DNA of 5,585 bases from an uncultured Acetatifactor sp. GTDB lineage: Bacteria; Bacillota; Clostridia; Lachnospirales; Lachnospiraceae. The DNA is taken from positions 1 through 5,585 of the forward strand of contig CAJTPN010000039.1 in the NCBI GenBank assembly GCA_910578185.1, in the 5' to 3' direction. The notes under the pieces are model-generated. The model had not been told where the DNA came from and searched no databases. It saw nothing but the letters and a program-made list of their open reading frames with translations. This document shows positions 4,884-5,585 of this stretch, one piece after another. Made by a program: the position numbers and the translations under genes. The stretch's first letter is position 1. Each line of letters opens with the position of its first letter.

Positions 4884-5267
4884 TTAATAGTTAATACTAT
4901 TTTCAGTAATATACTCATAATAATAGTGTATTATCTTTTGGGAAACCTCGACAAGTATCCAGACTGCCGTCACCACTATGATGAGTACAATGGTGACAAC
5001 GCCGGTCAAGACACTCCATTTGACCCATCTGTTTTTTTGTATGGCTTTCTTTCTGGTGGTTTCTTCCATGACCAAGAGGTACTCATCTGCAAATTTTTCG
5101 GGCGGCCCTAAATGATTTGTGATATCTTCGTATGTACTGCCAGGGTTATCATCAAAGTAATCAAAAAGATGGCTCTTAAGGTCTGCAACCAGTTTTTTTC
5201 GGAAAGAAAAGGGGCAATTTCTTTTCACCTACCTTAAGTAACTGGAAATTATCTTTTGCTGCGTCAT
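4884..5267 (-). pseudogene. HAAS-like (DUF6120-like) membrane protein with TAG at codon 13
   Basis: A strong RBS (GGGGAG, 5280-5275) stands 7 nt before ATG 5267. The frame then reads MTQQKIISSYLR, TAG (5231-5229), VKRNCPFSFRKKLVADLKSH and onward to TAA at 4884. The part after the TAG holds the helical module typical of HAAS-like proteins: a basic helix, FDYFDDNPGSTYEDI, then LGPPEKFADEYL. One hydrophobic segment follows at about residues 84-107 (WSVLTGVVTIVLIIVVTAVWILVE), with a short tail after it. So this would be a membrane protein with a cytoplasmic N-terminal domain. In related proteins, from memory, Y-[LI]-x-x-V precedes the domain, so the natural reading is YLRQVKRN with CAG changed to TAG. 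A GTG directly after the TAG could restart translation, but AAGG lies only 3 nt before it. It starts 4 bp after the padR-like stop, as expected for a PadR/HAAS pair. Confidence 0.75.
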
Positions 5268-5271
5268 TTGC

Positions 5272-5585
5272 TTACTCCCCCAGTTCTTTCATATTCTCAA
5301 TGCCTAAAATGTAAAGCATCCCACGGCATATCGAGCAATATTCTTTTCGTATTGTTTCCAAATAAGCTTTTCCTGTCTCTTCTAAATGGTAATAGACCCG
5401 CACCCGCCGTTTCCCTACCTTTTCCTGTCTGTCAGAAAGCACTCGTTTTTGACTAATCGATAGAGGGTAGGGTACATAGAACTTTCCTGGAGTGTGTATA
5501 GTCCCTTGCTGCGGCTTGCCAGTTCCTGTGAGAGCTGATAGCCATACATATCCTGATCTTGAAGTATTGTCAAAATTAAAAGTTC
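5272..5585 (-). pseudogene. PadR-family transcriptional regulator, frameshifted and cut by the window edge
   Basis: Reading leftward from 5585, the first frame gives ELLILTILQDQDMYGYQLSQ, then ELASRSKGLYTLQESSMYPT and LYRLVKNECF. This is the standard PadR winged helix-turn-helix, including the G-Y-x-[IL] helix and the S-[ML]-Y-P-x-L-x-R-L recognition segment. That frame stops at TAG 5417-5415. The rest of the family pattern, VGKRRVRVYYHLEETGKAYL, continues in another frame to TAA 5274-5272. One lost base near 5430-5440 explains this. Roughly the first ten residues lie outside the window. PadR proteins repress their own operons by binding DNA as dimers. This copy would lose its wing and dimerisation helix, so the operon it controls may be derepressed or silent. 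A sequencing or assembly error should be excluded first. Confidence 0.8.
5275..5280 (-). promoter_or_regulatory. RBS in front of the HAAS-like ATG
   Basis: GGGGAG reads leftward at 5280-5275, 7 nt before ATG 5267, and overlaps the end of the padR-like gene. It supports ATG 5267 as the original start, which places the TAG at 5229-5231 inside the gene and not upstream of it. Confidence 0.7.

Noticed and set aside
4926..5111. 61-codon + strand frame
   Set aside because: It is antisense to the HAAS-like gene and its membrane segment.
5256..5456. 66-codon + strand frame
   Set aside because: It is antisense to the padR-like sequence, which carries clear family motifs.

Overview
The window looks like an accessory, partly decayed stretch of a gut-type Clostridia chromosome, probably Lachnospiraceae. 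This is inferred from moderate-to-low GC, AGGAGG-type ribosome binding sites, an IS4-family element of the kind common in that group, IS66 debris, and a PadR / HAAS-like / secreted-protein operon. No intact housekeeping gene is present to fix the taxon.

Layout, left to right. Positions 1-260 hold no convincing gene but contain five copies of a 10-bp motif, four of them arranged as two hairpins. Positions 265-440 contain debris that shares an end sequence with IS66-like remnants further right, and a doubtful 33-codon ORF follows at 483-584. Positions 649-1775 are the only clearly intact gene pair on the + strand: a P-loop kinase-like ATPase followed 20 bp later by a GNAT acetyltransferase. Positions 1776-2180 hold a frame-broken coding remnant and a tRNA-Asn remnant with perfect anticodon and T arms but a degenerate 5' side. 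Positions 2182-3779 are a complete 1.6-kb IS4-family insertion sequence with 18-bp perfect terminal inverted repeats. It carries one transposase gene on the - strand, interrupted by a single in-frame TAG between the second and third catalytic residues, and a terminator-like hairpin at each side of that gene. Positions 3920-4190 are the truncated end of an IS66-type transposase (- strand), abutting a strong 68-bp inverted repeat (4191-4258).

Positions 4368-5585 are a - strand operon read right to left: a padR-like regulator (cut by the window edge and frameshifted), a HAAS-like membrane protein (in-frame TAG at codon 13) and an intact secreted or lipid-anchored small protein. PadR regulators next to HAAS-like membrane proteins usually form a regulatory pair, but here both appear broken while the secreted product is intact.

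The main theme is decay: one nonsense codon in the transposase, one in the HAAS-like gene, one frameshift in padR, two IS66-like remnants and a damaged tRNA. Both nonsense codons are TAG at places where a single C-to-T change from CAG (Gln) would explain them. The intact secreted gene also ends in TAG, so the simplest reading is ordinary pseudogenisation, not code reassignment. I see no convincing new multi-gene system. The best leads are the two amber codons, the hairpin cluster at the left end and the kinase-acetyltransferase pair.
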